Positions 53,470 to 62,283 are shown, numbered from the stretch's first letter. The stretch is DNA of 64,000 nt from G963667675 sp965249215 (GCA_965249215.1 CBDFLN010000002.1:1798001-1862000), one strand, 5' to 3'. Numbers and translations are program-made. The notes: a model not told the origin generated them from the letters alone.

Positions 53470-54714
53470 TTAGGCTTCTTGAGCCGCCTCGGCCTCCACG
53501 GGCTTGCCGCTAGCTGGATCGACCTCGAAGGGGCTGTACAATTCCAGCTCTTTGGCCATCTCGTGTATGGCTGGAATGACCTCCTCACCCTTCAGCCGGA
53601 GGCTCCGCATGGTGTCCTCGTGGGTCATGGAGCCGTCCCCGTCCCAGAGGAAAATGCTGCCGGGCCGCAGGTACTCCAGCACGTGGCGAATCTTGGGAAT
53701 CACCGTCTTAGGCGTACCCGAAATAATGCTGTAGTTGGTGGTCTGGTCATCGTAGGCGACGCCCTCGCCGGCCCGGCCCGCGGCATACGCAGAACGGGTG
53801 GGGAGCAGTCCTCTGCGTTGAGTGTGGCCTGGAAGGCTCATTATGGCATTATTGTTGGTCCCCTCGTTGCCGGACAGGAAGGGGTTGCTGGGGCCTTGAA
53901 CGTACTTCCTGCCCACCTCATCGGCCAACTCGTCGGTCTCGTCCACGTGCACCTTGAATACGTATGCCGTGTTCTGTGTCCCAGCCTCGTACCCCAGCTC
54001 CGCAGCGGTGTCTTTGTACAACTGGAAGCACTGCTTGGTGGGTTCCAGAGCGGTCGCCAGCATTACGTAAGGGTAGCGGTGCTCCGCCGCCCACTTCACG
54101 GTCCTGGGGCTGGCAATTCCCGGAATCCAGACCGGCGGGTGAGGCTTCTGGTAGGGCAGGGCCCAGGGGTTCACGTACCGGTACTGGTAATGCTTGCCCT
54201 CCCAGCGGAAGGGACCGGGCGTCGTCCACGCCTTGATTATGAAATCGTGGGCCTCCTGGAACCGCTCCCAGTTGTAGGCCGGCGGCGCGTTGTGGGAGAT
54301 GCTCTCCCGGCCGGTGCCTCGCACAAAGCCCGACACCAACCGGCCCCGGGAAATCATGTCTATGATCGATAGCTGCTCCACCAGCCACAGTGGGTCTTCC
54401 CAGATGGGCAGGATGTTGCCCAGCAGCACGATCTTGGCCTTCTTGGACTGCCGGGCGTATATGGCCGCTTCCAGGTTCATCACGCTTCCCATGCAGAAGG
54501 GCGTGCTGTGGTGCTCGTTGATGTTGATGGCGTCGAACCCCACTTCCTCGGCGTACAGGTACTCGTCGATGTACCGGTTGTAAAGCTCGGCGCCCAGCTT
54601 GGAGTCGTATATCTCGTTGCTCAGCGTCAGGTCCTTGATGGGGAGTCCGGTAGCCCCGAAATACCCTGACGCCGGGTCCTGATAGGGGCGCTCGGTAACG
54701 TGACCGATAAACAT
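53470..54714 (-). CDS. LLM-class flavin-dependent oxidoreductase (tandem copy A)
   Basis: 414 residues; GAGGAG site before the ATG. Begins MFIGHVTERPYQDP. Marks: FDAININEHHSTPFCMGSVMN, ILPIWEDPLWLVEQLSIIDMISRGRLVSGFVRGTGRES, WIPGIASPRTVKWAAEH. Nearly identical to the downstream copy at 55309-56562 except near residues 270-310 and at the end. Own promoter at 54787-54815. Confidence 0.93.
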   Translation of the reverse strand: MFIGHVTERPYQDPASGYFGATGLPIKDLTLSNEIYDSKLGAELYNRYIDEYLYAEEVGFDAININEHHSTPFCMGSVMNLEAAIYARQSKKAKIVLLGNILPIWEDPLWLVEQLSIIDMISRGRLVSGFVRGTGRESISHNAPPAYNWERFQEAHDFIIKAWTTPGPFRWEGKHYQYRYVNPWALPYQKPHPPVWIPGIASPRTVKWAAEHRYPYVMLATALEPTKQCFQLYKDTAAELGYEAGTQNTAYVFKVHVDETDELADEVGRKYVQGPSNPFLSGNEGTNNNAIMSLPGHTQRRGLLPTRSAYAAGRAGEGVAYDDQTTNYSIISGTPKTVIPKIRHVLEYLRPGSIFLWDGDGSMTHEDTMRSLRLKGEEVIPAIHEMAKELELYSPFEVDPASGKPVEAEAAQEA

Positions 54715-54786
54715 CGACTTCTCCTCTGCGGCCAGGGGTGTGTGGGCTGCAATCCCTGTCTGCGACAGCGTCTATAAGCCTCTGAT

Positions 54787-54815
54787 ATGGTAGCGATACG
54801 CCGGCCTGTGGTCAA
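54787..54815 (-). promoter_or_regulatory. Sigma70-type promoter of monooxygenase copy A
   Basis: Minus strand TTGACC (complement of 54810-54815), 17 bases, TACCAT (complement of 54787-54792). The same -10 sequence and spacing occur before copy B. Confidence 0.7.
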
Positions 54816-54867
54816 TCACGGGTAGGGCCGCACAGAGACGCCAGCCGTGGACGGAGAGTTCTGCATA

Positions 54868-54900
54868 GCCGTCATTCCGGCCTCCGAGCCGGAATCCATG
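54868..54900. repeat. REP-like palindromic repeat
   Basis: GTCATTCCGG, an 8-base centre, then CCGGAATCCA: the form of the intergenic GTCATTCC...GGAATCCA palindromes spread through many genomes. ATTCCGG (54874-54880) pairs with CCGGAAT (54889-54895). Only one copy was seen in the window. Confidence 0.6.
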
Positions 54901-54968
54901 GGTGGCGGCCAGGGGTTTGTTCCGGCTGGATTAAGTAGTCGCCAAATTCCGGAGGGGCATCCTACATC

Positions 54969-55190
54969 CTAGCACTCAGAGCAAACTATCCGGCAATTCT
55001 CGGCGGTCTGGGGGCCGTCCTGCTGCACCGGGTGAACGTCCCATCCCCACTGGCCCTGCTTGCCCCTGCTGGGGAAGCCCAGCATGGCCTTGCACCTGTC
55101 GCCGCCATGGGAATGCCCCGGCGCCTGGCACTCGCACCTGCTTCCCGCCCTTATCCAAGCTTCCTGTAATACGCTGCCAGGAAATTCCAT
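54969..55190 (-). CDS. Small HNH-like protein, probably degenerate
   Basis: 73 residues with the outline of a short HNH nuclease family: AWIRAGSRCEC, a CK-x-M-L-GF segment, WGWDVHPVQQDGPQTAENCRIVCSEC. Zinc-type cysteine pairs are present. The expected His-His (VHH) reads VHP, and the protein stops directly after the last CxxC without the usual following His, so nuclease activity is doubtful. It lies between the two tandem monooxygenase genes. Confidence 0.5.
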   Translation of the reverse strand: MEFPGSVLQEAWIRAGSRCECQAPGHSHGGDRCKAMLGFPSRGKQGQWGWDVHPVQQDGPQTAENCRIVCSEC

Positions 55191-55308
55191 GCTTCCACCT
55201 CGAACCGGAAAATCGTCCGCAGCGGAGTCCTACGGCCGGCGATTGCGGTGACCCGGCGGAACCGCGCCGGGGAATGCCCTAGGGGGGAACGAGGCCCTAT
55301 GCCTCGCC

Positions 55309-56562
55309 CTAGACGGGATCGGCAGCAGGCTCGGGCTCTACCCGTTTACCGGTAGCCGGGTCAACCTCGAAGGGGCTGTAAAGCTCCAGTTCTTTGGCCA
55401 TTTCATGTATGGCCGGGATGACCTCCTCGCCCTTCAGCCGAAGACTGCGCATGGTGTCCTCGTGGCTCATGGAGCCGTCGCCGTCCCAGAGGAAAATGCT
55501 TCCGGGCCGCAGGTACTCCAGCACGTGGCGAATCTTTGGTATCACCGTCTTGGGAGTGCCCGATATAATGCTGTATTTCTGGATCTGCTCTTCGTACGGA
55601 CGTTGGCCCGACCCGCCGCCCCTGGCCACTGTCTGCACCTTGGAGGTGGGGAGCAGCGCGCTGCGGGACCGGAGCCCAGGCAGCATGGTGGTGGCGAGAT
55701 TATTGGAGCCCTCGTTGCCTTCCAGGAAGGGGTTACTGGGGCCCTGCACGAACTTCCTGCCCACCTCGTCGGCCAATTCCTCCGTCTCATCCACGTGCAC
55801 CTTGAACACGTAGGCCGTGTTCTGGGTCCCCGCCTCATATCCCAACTCCGCAGCGGTGTCACGGTACAACTGGAAGGACGCCTTGGTGGGCTCCAGTTCG
55901 GTGGCCAGCATGACGTAGGGGTAGCGGTGCCCCGCCGCCCACTGCACGGTCCTGGTGCTGGCGATGCCGGGAATCCAGATGGGCGGATGGGGCTTCTGGT
56001 AGGGCAGGGCCCAGGGGTTCACATACCGGTACTGGTAGTGTTTGCCCTCCCAGCGGAAGGGACCTGGAGTAGTCCAGGCCTTGATGATGAAGTCGTGGGC
56101 TTCCTCGAACCGTTCCCAGTTGTTGGCCGGCGGGGCGTTGTGGGAGATGCTCTCCCGGCCACCGCCGCGTACAAATCCCGACACCAGGCGCCCCCGGGAA
56201 ATCATGTCAATTATCGATAGCTGCTCCACCAGCCACAGGGGGTCGTCCCAAATGGGCAGGATGTTGCCCAGAAGTACAATCTTCGCCTTCTTGGACTGCC
56301 GGGCGTATATTGCCGCTTCCAGGTTCATGACGCCGCCCATGCAGAAGGGGGTGCTGTGGTGCTCGTTGATGTTGATGGCGTCGAATCCAACCTCTTCAGC
56401 GTACAGGTATTCATCGATGTAGCGGTTGTACAGCTCGGCGGCCAGCTTGGAGTTGTATATCTCGTTGCTCAGGGTCAGGTCCTTGATGGGGAGTCCCGCA
56501 GCCCCGAAATACCCCGACGCGGGGTCCTGATAGGGGCGCTCGGTAACGTGACCGATGAACAT
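55309..56562 (-). CDS. LLM-class flavin-dependent oxidoreductase (tandem copy B)
   Basis: 417 residues, AGGAG site. Same protein as copy A over most of its length (MFIGHVTERPYQDPASGYFG, ININEHHSTPFCMGGVMN, GRLVSGFVRGGGRES). The main difference is a loop near residues 280-315 (LATTMLPGLRSRSALLPTSKVQTVARGGGSGQ). Duplication with divergence in one loop suggests altered substrate or partner binding. Confidence 0.93.
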   Translation of the reverse strand: MFIGHVTERPYQDPASGYFGAAGLPIKDLTLSNEIYNSKLAAELYNRYIDEYLYAEEVGFDAININEHHSTPFCMGGVMNLEAAIYARQSKKAKIVLLGNILPIWDDPLWLVEQLSIIDMISRGRLVSGFVRGGGRESISHNAPPANNWERFEEAHDFIIKAWTTPGPFRWEGKHYQYRYVNPWALPYQKPHPPIWIPGIASTRTVQWAAGHRYPYVMLATELEPTKASFQLYRDTAAELGYEAGTQNTAYVFKVHVDETEELADEVGRKFVQGPSNPFLEGNEGSNNLATTMLPGLRSRSALLPTSKVQTVARGGGSGQRPYEEQIQKYSIISGTPKTVIPKIRHVLEYLRPGSIFLWDGDGSMSHEDTMRSLRLKGEEVIPAIHEMAKELELYSPFEVDPATGKRVEPEPAADPV

Positions 56563-56633
56563 GGTCTTCTCCTTCTGTAGCCAGGGGGGACTAGTAGCAA
56601 TCCTAGTACGCAGCGGCGTCGATAATCTTGGCT

Positions 56634-56662
56634 ATGGTAGCAACGTCGTGCAGCACCGTCAA
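56634..56662 (-). promoter_or_regulatory. Sigma70-type promoter of monooxygenase copy B
   Basis: Minus strand TTGACG (complement of 56657-56662), 17 bases, TACCAT (complement of 56634-56639). Confidence 0.7.
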
Positions 56663-56711
56663 GCAGATTTGCCGGCTGGGACCTTCGGCCTCAGGCAGAT
56701 GTGAAATGTGC

Positions 56712-57530
56712 TCAGTAATAGACCCAATCTCCGAAGCCGCCGCCGGCCATAATGACCTCGCCGGTGACGGCCCAAGCCTTGTCGGACGCCAGGAAAGCCG
56801 CCAGGTATGCAATCTCCGAGGCGTCTACCATGCGGCCGATTGCGTTGCCACTGGGCGAGCCGGGGGAGAACATGCGCTCTTCATGCTCTTCCGGCGTAAT
56901 GCCCTCTTTAGAAGCCAGCCTGGCAAACATTTCGGGCGTGCGCTCGGTGCGGGTCATGCCGGGGTGGATGCAGTTGACGGTTATGCCATGCACGCCAACC
57001 TGGAGGGAGAGGGTCTTGGTCATGTGCACTAGGGACACGTTGCGCGCCCCGCCGCTGAGGTTGCCGGCCCGCCGGGCGTTGCCCCCGCTGATGTTGATGA
57101 TGCGGCCCCATCCCTGCTCTTTCAGGAAGGGAATAGCGGCGCGGGCGCAGCGCAATGCACCCACGTACTTCACGTGGAAGTCGTGCAGCAGGTCGTCATC
57201 GTTGACGGTCTCGACAGGGCCCATGGCGCTAGGCGAGCCGCCGGGATACGAGCCGCTGTTGACCAGGATGTGCAGGCCGCCCAGCTTCTCCGCCGCCTCA
57301 CTTACCGCCCGGTCCACCTGCTCCCTGCTGGTCACGTCCATGGGCAAAGGCAGCGCCCGCCGCCCCGTCTCCTGTCCGATTTCGCTGGCCGTTGCCTCCA
57401 GGTCTGCCAAAGTGCGGGAACACACGGCCACGTCGGCCCCCTCCCGAGCCAACTGGCGCGCTATGGCCTTGCCGATGCCCTTGCTTCCTCCAACCACCAG
57501 GGCTCTCTTGCCTTCCAGTCCAAAGTCCAT
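56712..57530 (-). CDS. SDR-fold protein lacking the catalytic Tyr/Lys
   Basis: 272 residues from the ATG at 57530 (GGAGG 9 bases upstream). Rossmann motif GGSKGIG, NSG in place of NNAG, INISGG with a Ser, but where Y-x3-K should lie the sequence reads SGGARNVSLVHMTK: aligned with the SDR at 28756, Tyr becomes Gly and Lys becomes Asn. VNCIHPG and the C-terminal VTGEVIMAGGGFGDW are normal. It either uses other residues or has a non-catalytic role. Confidence 0.87.
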   Translation of the reverse strand: MDFGLEGKRALVVGGSKGIGKAIARQLAREGADVAVCSRTLADLEATASEIGQETGRRALPLPMDVTSREQVDRAVSEAAEKLGGLHILVNSGSYPGGSPSAMGPVETVNDDDLLHDFHVKYVGALRCARAAIPFLKEQGWGRIINISGGNARRAGNLSGGARNVSLVHMTKTLSLQVGVHGITVNCIHPGMTRTERTPEMFARLASKEGITPEEHEERMFSPGSPSGNAIGRMVDASEIAYLAAFLASDKAWAVTGEVIMAGGGFGDWVYY

Positions 57531-57885
57531 GCCGTCTGCCTCCGTATACAAGAATTGGGGCCAGGCCCGGGAAACCAGGGATGCTTCGCGGGCAACCGCC
57601 GTCCCTCAACGCCAGGGTTAAGCCAACGGATAGTATAATCCATCGCCTGTTGGCCAAGGGCTCCATGGGGTCGTTCCCCCCGTTCAAAGCGACGCCGAAA
57701 TCAAGGGCCGGCGACACTACCGGCTCCTGGCCCCAAAGCATACGACGGCTCCAACCCCAACCCTGGTTGTCGCATCTTTGCCGGCAGCATGAGCAGGCTG
57801 GCCGACAACTGGGGAGACGCCAGCCAACGACGTCCCTGCCCCTGGCAACTTGTTTCCCAGGAGCAGGGCTCTTTAGGCGCAGCGC
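57531..57885. other. Intergenic region between SDR-like gene and LRR/cadherin gene
   Basis: 355 bases. It has TATACT on the minus strand (complement of 57632-57637) with a weak TTGGCC 14 bases upstream, a possible promoter of the SDR-like gene, and a hairpin near the LRR gene end. No gene seen. Confidence 0.5.
57835..57869 (-). terminator. Hairpin after LRR/cadherin gene
   Basis: CCCTGCCCCTGG (57835-57846) pairs with CCAGGAGCAGGG (57858-57869), 11 of 12 bases, 17 bases past the stop. No T-run. A shorter palindrome TAGGCGCTGCGCCTA overlaps the region beside the stop. Confidence 0.4.
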
Positions 57886-60699
57886 CTACTGGCTGCAGTC
57901 GGGGAGGCTCATTCTGTCAAAATCGTGGTTCTCCACGTCGCGCAGCCCCGCGGGAATGCAGCCGGTGAAGTCGTTGCCTTCCAGGTACAGGTACTCCAAC
58001 TCGACCAGCGACGCCAGCCATGCCGGGATGCTTCCCGTCAGCCGGCTCTCCCGCACGAGCAGACGTTCCAGCCCGGCGATGTTCGCAAGCTCGCTGGGCA
58101 ACTGGCCCGTGAAGTCGTTATCGTCCAGCAGAAGCTGCTCAAGCTCCGTGAGCTGGCCCAGCTCGGGCGGTATGGCCCCGGTCAGATCGTTGGCGTACAG
58201 CGACAGGACTTCCAACCGCTTCAAGTCGCCTAGTTCAACCGGAATGCTCCCAGTAAGGCGATTGCCGAAGATGTGGAGTTGCTCCAGACGCTCCAACTGC
58301 CCCAGCTCCACCGGAATCCCGCCGGTGAGCCGCTGGCTGTCCAGGTCCAACCTCCGCAGGTCCCTGAGGCCGGCCAAGACTGCCGGTATGCTCCCGTTCA
58401 GGCCGATACGTGCGGCGATTACGTCCTTAACGTAGAAGGTCCGGCCTACGTAGAACCCTTCGTCGTCGGTTATGATTACGCTGCCCAGGTAGATTCCCGG
58501 CCAGTCGTTTACTCTCACGTCTGCGCTCCAATTCAGGGACGCACCCCCACGCAGCGCATCCTTGGCAGTCAGCAACACAGAACAGTCCCTGACCAACCAG
58601 GGCTGTTGCTCAGGCTGCCTTACCACGGTCCCGTTGCTGCATTCCGTGATGGTCAGGCCCACTTCCACCTCGACGGTGTCCGTCCCTCCGTTGCCGTCCG
58701 ACGCCTGCACGGTCAGGATATAGAAGGGCTTCACCGCTATGGCGACCGTTGCCGCCAGGGTGATGTTCCCCGACGCATCCACGGCGAATTTACCGGCGTC
58801 GTTGCCGGCGGTTATGGAATAGGTCAGCGTATCGCCTTCATCCGGGTCGGTGGCCGCCACAGCGCCAACGGAGCTACTCACCGCCGACGAGCCGTCCAGG
58901 TAGAAAACATACTGTTCTTGCCCGAATTCTGGATCGCACGTAGCCGTCTCCACCGACTCCGCATCCGACTCTGCCCCCCACATCTCGGTGTAGGTAGTCC
59001 CGTTCCCGTAGGCCCGCACCCGGAACCGGTACTCCGTGCTGCAGGCCGGGCCGCCATCCGGAACGTAAGTCACACGCACGCCGGTGGTCTCCGGCAGGGC
59101 CGTCCAGGTCACCGCGGCAGCATCAGCGGCATCTGTGGTGTGCTGGGCCTCGTACTTGGCCGCCCCGTCCAGGGCCGTCCACGATATGGTGAATGTCCCA
59201 TCAGCTAGGGTCACCCCAAGCCCCGAGGGCGCCGGCGGCGGGTCCTCCGCCACGTCGATGACGGTGACGGTCACCGCGGCGGTGTCGCTCCCGCCATTGC
59301 CGTCCGAGACCTCCACCGTCAGGGTGTACTCGGAAGTCGTCTCGTAGTCCAGCGCAACGGCCACGGTGATGGCCCCGGCGCCGGCGTCTATGGCAAAGTT
59401 CCCGTCCTCGTTCCCTCCCGTGATGGAGTAGGTCAGGGTATCTCCCTCGTCCGCGTCAGTGGCCGACACCGTCCCCACGGTATCCCCCACACCTGCGTCC
59501 TCAGCTACCTCGAATGTGTAGGAGGCCTGCCCGAATTCCGGGTCGCAGGTAGCCGTCTCCACCGACGCCGCAGCAGACTCCACCCCCCACATCTCCGTGT
59601 ACGCGTCTCCGTCGCCGTAGGCCCTCACCCGGAACCGGTACTCCGTGCTGCAGGCCGGGCCGCCCTCCGGCGTGTACGTGACCCTGACTTCGGTGGTCTC
59701 CGGCAGGGCCGTCCAAGTCACCGTGGCGGCCGACGCCGCATCGGTGGTGTGCTGGGCCTCGTACTTGGCCGCCCCGTCCAGCGCAGTCCAGGATATGGTG
59801 AACGTCCCGGCGGTTAGGGATGCCGCAAGCCCCGAAGGCGCCGGCGGCGCATCCTCCGCCACGTCAGTCACGTTGACGGTGACCGTGGTTGTCTTGTTCC
59901 CGCCCGCGCCGTTATTGGCGTTGACCGTCAGCGTGTACTGCTGCCGGGTCTCGTAGTCCAGTTCGGCTGCCACCGTGATAGTTCCGTTGGCTCCGCCTAC
60001 GGCGAACTTGCCCGCGGCATTGCCCATGATGATGGTGTACGTCAGGGTTCGGGTCGGGTTGGTGTCGCTGGCCTGGACGGACCCAACGGCCGTGCCCACG
60101 GCGGCGTCCTCGGCCACCGAGAACGTGTAGGCGGTCGACGTGAACTCCAGGGTGCTGTCGGCGTCCGGCGGCGGCGTCAGGCAGTCCCCCAGGCCCAGGG
60201 ATCCCAGGTCGTTGTTCGCCACGTCCCGCAGGCCCGAGGGGATGCAGCCGACGAAGCTGTTGCCCGACAGCTTCAACTCATCCAATTCAAGATCTGCCAG
60301 GGTAGCCGGGATGTGCCCGGTGAGGCTATTGTTGGCCAGCTTCAGCGTCGTCAGGCTGGTCAGCTCTCCGAGGCGATTGCCGAGCGTCCCCGTGAGGGAC
60401 TCGTCTTCGAGATCGAGGGTGACGACGCGCTTATCGTCGTCGCCCGATGACAGCGTGACGCCGTCCCAGTCGTCTATGTCTTCATCCACGGCCCAGTTCA
60501 GCGACGCCGTGCCTCGGAGTTCGACTTGGAGCGACAGGAGTGTCGAGCAGTCTTGCATAAGGCCGTGGTTGTCCACCTGGTCTTCCACGGCTCCCATGCC
60601 GCAGGGCAACAATGGAGTTTCGGGAGGGCCGTTGGGGTCGTCGTATTCGCCTATGTCAATGTAGTGCTGGCGCAGGTCGTTGGCGTCGGTAAGGAGCAT
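57886..60699 (-). CDS. Large LRR, cadherin-like and fibronectin III repeat protein (5' end uncertain)
   Basis: About 937 residues from the ATG at 60699. Order: N-terminal LRR block (SLTTLKLANNSLTGHIPATL), a cadherin-like domain with VAEDAAVGTAVGSVQA and DYETRQQYTLTV, an Fn3-like domain (PPAPSGLAASLTAGTFTISW), a second cadherin plus Fn3 set, a third cadherin-like domain, and a C-terminal LRR block of about seven repeats (LERLEQLHIFGNRLTGSIPVELGD). It looks like an extracellular adhesion protein, yet the start has no signal peptide or ribosome site, and an IS1182 element lies 25 bases upstream. The true 5' end is probably lost or displaced. Confidence 0.8.
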   Translation of the reverse strand: MLLTDANDLRQHYIDIGEYDDPNGPPETPLLPCGMGAVEDQVDNHGLMQDCSTLLSLQVELRGTASLNWAVDEDIDDWDGVTLSSGDDDKRVVTLDLEDESLTGTLGNRLGELTSLTTLKLANNSLTGHIPATLADLELDELKLSGNSFVGCIPSGLRDVANNDLGSLGLGDCLTPPPDADSTLEFTSTAYTFSVAEDAAVGTAVGSVQASDTNPTRTLTYTIIMGNAAGKFAVGGANGTITVAAELDYETRQQYTLTVNANNGAGGNKTTTVTVNVTDVAEDAPPAPSGLAASLTAGTFTISWTALDGAAKYEAQHTTDAASAATVTWTALPETTEVRVTYTPEGGPACSTEYRFRVRAYGDGDAYTEMWGVESAAASVETATCDPEFGQASYTFEVAEDAGVGDTVGTVSATDADEGDTLTYSITGGNEDGNFAIDAGAGAITVAVALDYETTSEYTLTVEVSDGNGGSDTAAVTVTVIDVAEDPPPAPSGLGVTLADGTFTISWTALDGAAKYEAQHTTDAADAAAVTWTALPETTGVRVTYVPDGGPACSTEYRFRVRAYGNGTTYTEMWGAESDAESVETATCDPEFGQEQYVFYLDGSSAVSSSVGAVAATDPDEGDTLTYSITAGNDAGKFAVDASGNITLAATVAIAVKPFYILTVQASDGNGGTDTVEVEVGLTITECSNGTVVRQPEQQPWLVRDCSVLLTAKDALRGGASLNWSADVRVNDWPGIYLGSVIITDDEGFYVGRTFYVKDVIAARIGLNGSIPAVLAGLRDLRRLDLDSQRLTGGIPVELGQLERLEQLHIFGNRLTGSIPVELGDLKRLEVLSLYANDLTGAIPPELGQLTELEQLLLDDNDFTGQLPSELANIAGLERLLVRESRLTGSIPAWLASLVELEYLYLEGNDFTGCIPAGLRDVENHDFDRMSLPDCSQ
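58921..60138 (-). repeat. Two tandem 609-base units (cadherin plus Fn3 module)
   Basis: 59530-60138 and 58921-59529 each encode a cadherin-like domain, a linker VAED-PPAPSGL, an Fn3 domain with DGAAKYEAQHTTDAA, and the ending VETATCDPEFGQ. The Fn3 parts are nearly identical, pointing to recent duplication. Confidence 0.8.
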
Positions 60700-60723
60700 C
60701 GGCCACTGAGCATTTTCCCCTAG

Positions 60724-62283
60724 CAGCCTGTCCGAGAAACACGGCAGGCGAGTGGTTTGGGGTAGAATAGGCGCAGTTGAGTAGTGGGGAGGCGGCGATG
60801 AGCAAGACCTACCGTCCCTATGATCCAGACCAGCAGTTGCTTTTGCCAGCGGCAATGCGGGAGTGGTTGCCAGATGACCATCTGGCTTACTTCGTCTCCG
60901 ACGTCGTGGACGAGTTGGAGCTATCGGAGATCACTGCCCGCTACGAGGGGGAGAGTAGAGGTGGCCCACCGTATCATCCGCGGATGATGGTCAAGGTGTT
61001 GCTTTACGGTTACTGCGTCGGGGTGGCATCTTCCCGACGAATCGCCCAGCGACTCCACGAGGACATAGCCTTCCGTGTACTGGCGGCGAACAACACGCCG
61101 GATTTCCGGACCATCTCGGACTTCCGCAAGGACAATCTGGATGCGCTGTCGGGGCTGTTCTTGCAAGTATTGGCGTTGTGCCGGCGGGCGGGGCTGGTGA
61201 AGCTGGGTCACGTGGCGTTGGACGGCACCAAAGTGAGGGCCAACGCATCGAGGCACAAGGCGATGAGCTATGGTCGGATGAAAGAGAAGGAGGCGCAGTT
61301 GGCGGGGGAGGTTGAGGAGTTGCTGCGGCGTGCCCAGGAGGTTGATGACGAAGAGGACCGATGGTACGGACAGAGCAAGCGCGGGGATGAACTGCCGGAG
61401 GAGTTGGCTTTTCGGGAGGGGCGGTTGGAGAAGATACGGGAGGCGATGGCGGCGTTAGAGGCCGAAGCTCAGGTGGCTGCGGAGCAGGCTGAGGCCGCGG
61501 GCAAGGGTCATTCGGGGGTTCCCGACGACAAAGCCCAGCGCAACTTCACCGATCCTGAGTCGCACATCATGCCGGCGCCGGGCGGACGGGACTTCCTGCA
61601 GGCTTACAACTGTCAAGCGGTGGTGGACAGTGCCTACCAGGTGATCGTGGCGGCTCACGCCACCAACCAGACTTCGGACAAGCAGCAGGCGGTGGCGATG
61701 GTGGAGGAGGCCATAGACAACGTCGGCGCAGTGCCCAAAGAGGTGTCCGCCGACGCCGGTTACTACTCGGCACAGGCGGTTGAAGGTCTCTACAGGCTGT
61801 GCGTGGACCCGTTCGTCGCGCCGGAGCAGACCCGCCACGGCAGAGTGCCGTCGCCCGCGCCCCGAGGTCGCATACCCAGTCATATGCCCACCAGGGATCG
61901 GATGCGCCGGAAGCTGCAGACCAAACGGGGTCGGCAACGTTACGCCTTGCGCATGGCGACAGTGGAGCCTGTATTCGGCCAGATCAAGCAGGGCCGAGGC
62001 TTCCGCCAGTTCCTGCTACGGGGCCTGGAGAAGGTCAGCGGCGAGTGGTCGCTGATCTGCACCGGCCACAACCTGCTCAAACTATTCCGCTTTGGGGCCG
62101 ACCAGTCTCGTGAAACACCGACCAACAGGCTTGCCACAAGTGTCCGGAATATCGTCGAGGTGGTCAGCACACTGAGGCGTACGAAGCTATTGGTCCGTCA
62201 GTGGCTGCACCCGGCAACAATAATTGTCGCCGTCTGACCTCCACCTGTATCCAAGTCACGCCAGCTAATCCTCAGACGGGCTG
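60724..62283 (+). mobile_element. IS1182-family insertion sequence with CTAG target duplication
   Basis: The inverted ends CAGCCTGTCCGAGAAA at 60724 and CAGCCCGTCTGAGGAT on the complement at 62283 match at 12 of 16 bases. Directly outside both ends lies CTAG (60720-60723 and 62284-62287), a 4-base palindromic target duplication. Length is 1560 bases with one transposase gene. Intact frame and clean duplication suggest a recent insertion. Confidence 0.85.
60798..62237 (+). CDS. IS1182 family transposase
   Basis: DDE transposase of 479 residues, read from the ATG at 60798 behind a GGGGAGG site. N-terminal helix-turn-helix region YRPYDPDQQLLLPAAMREWLP and HPRMMVKVLLYGYCVGV. Acidic catalytic residues: Asp in VALDGTKVRANAS, Asp in SADAGYYS and Glu in VEPVFGQIKQGRGFR. 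A charged coiled-coil insert lies between the first and second (about residues 160-225), usual for this family. No frameshift. Confidence 0.94.
   Translation: MSKTYRPYDPDQQLLLPAAMREWLPDDHLAYFVSDVVDELELSEITARYEGESRGGPPYHPRMMVKVLLYGYCVGVASSRRIAQRLHEDIAFRVLAANNTPDFRTISDFRKDNLDALSGLFLQVLALCRRAGLVKLGHVALDGTKVRANASRHKAMSYGRMKEKEAQLAGEVEELLRRAQEVDDEEDRWYGQSKRGDELPEELAFREGRLEKIREAMAALEAEAQVAAEQAEAAGKGHSGVPDDKAQRNFTDPESHIMPAPGGRDFLQAYNCQAVVDSAYQVIVAAHATNQTSDKQQAVAMVEEAIDNVGAVPKEVSADAGYYSAQAVEGLYRLCVDPFVAPEQTRHGRVPSPAPRGRIPSHMPTRDRMRRKLQTKRGRQRYALRMATVEPVFGQIKQGRGFRQFLLRGLEKVSGEWSLICTGHNLLKLFRFGADQSRETPTNRLATSVRNIVEVVSTLRRTKLLVRQWLHPATIIVAV

Noticed and set aside
58273..59208. 311-codon plus-strand frame opposite the LRR/cadherin gene
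   Set aside because: Shadow frame in GC-rich repeats; low-complexity translation.
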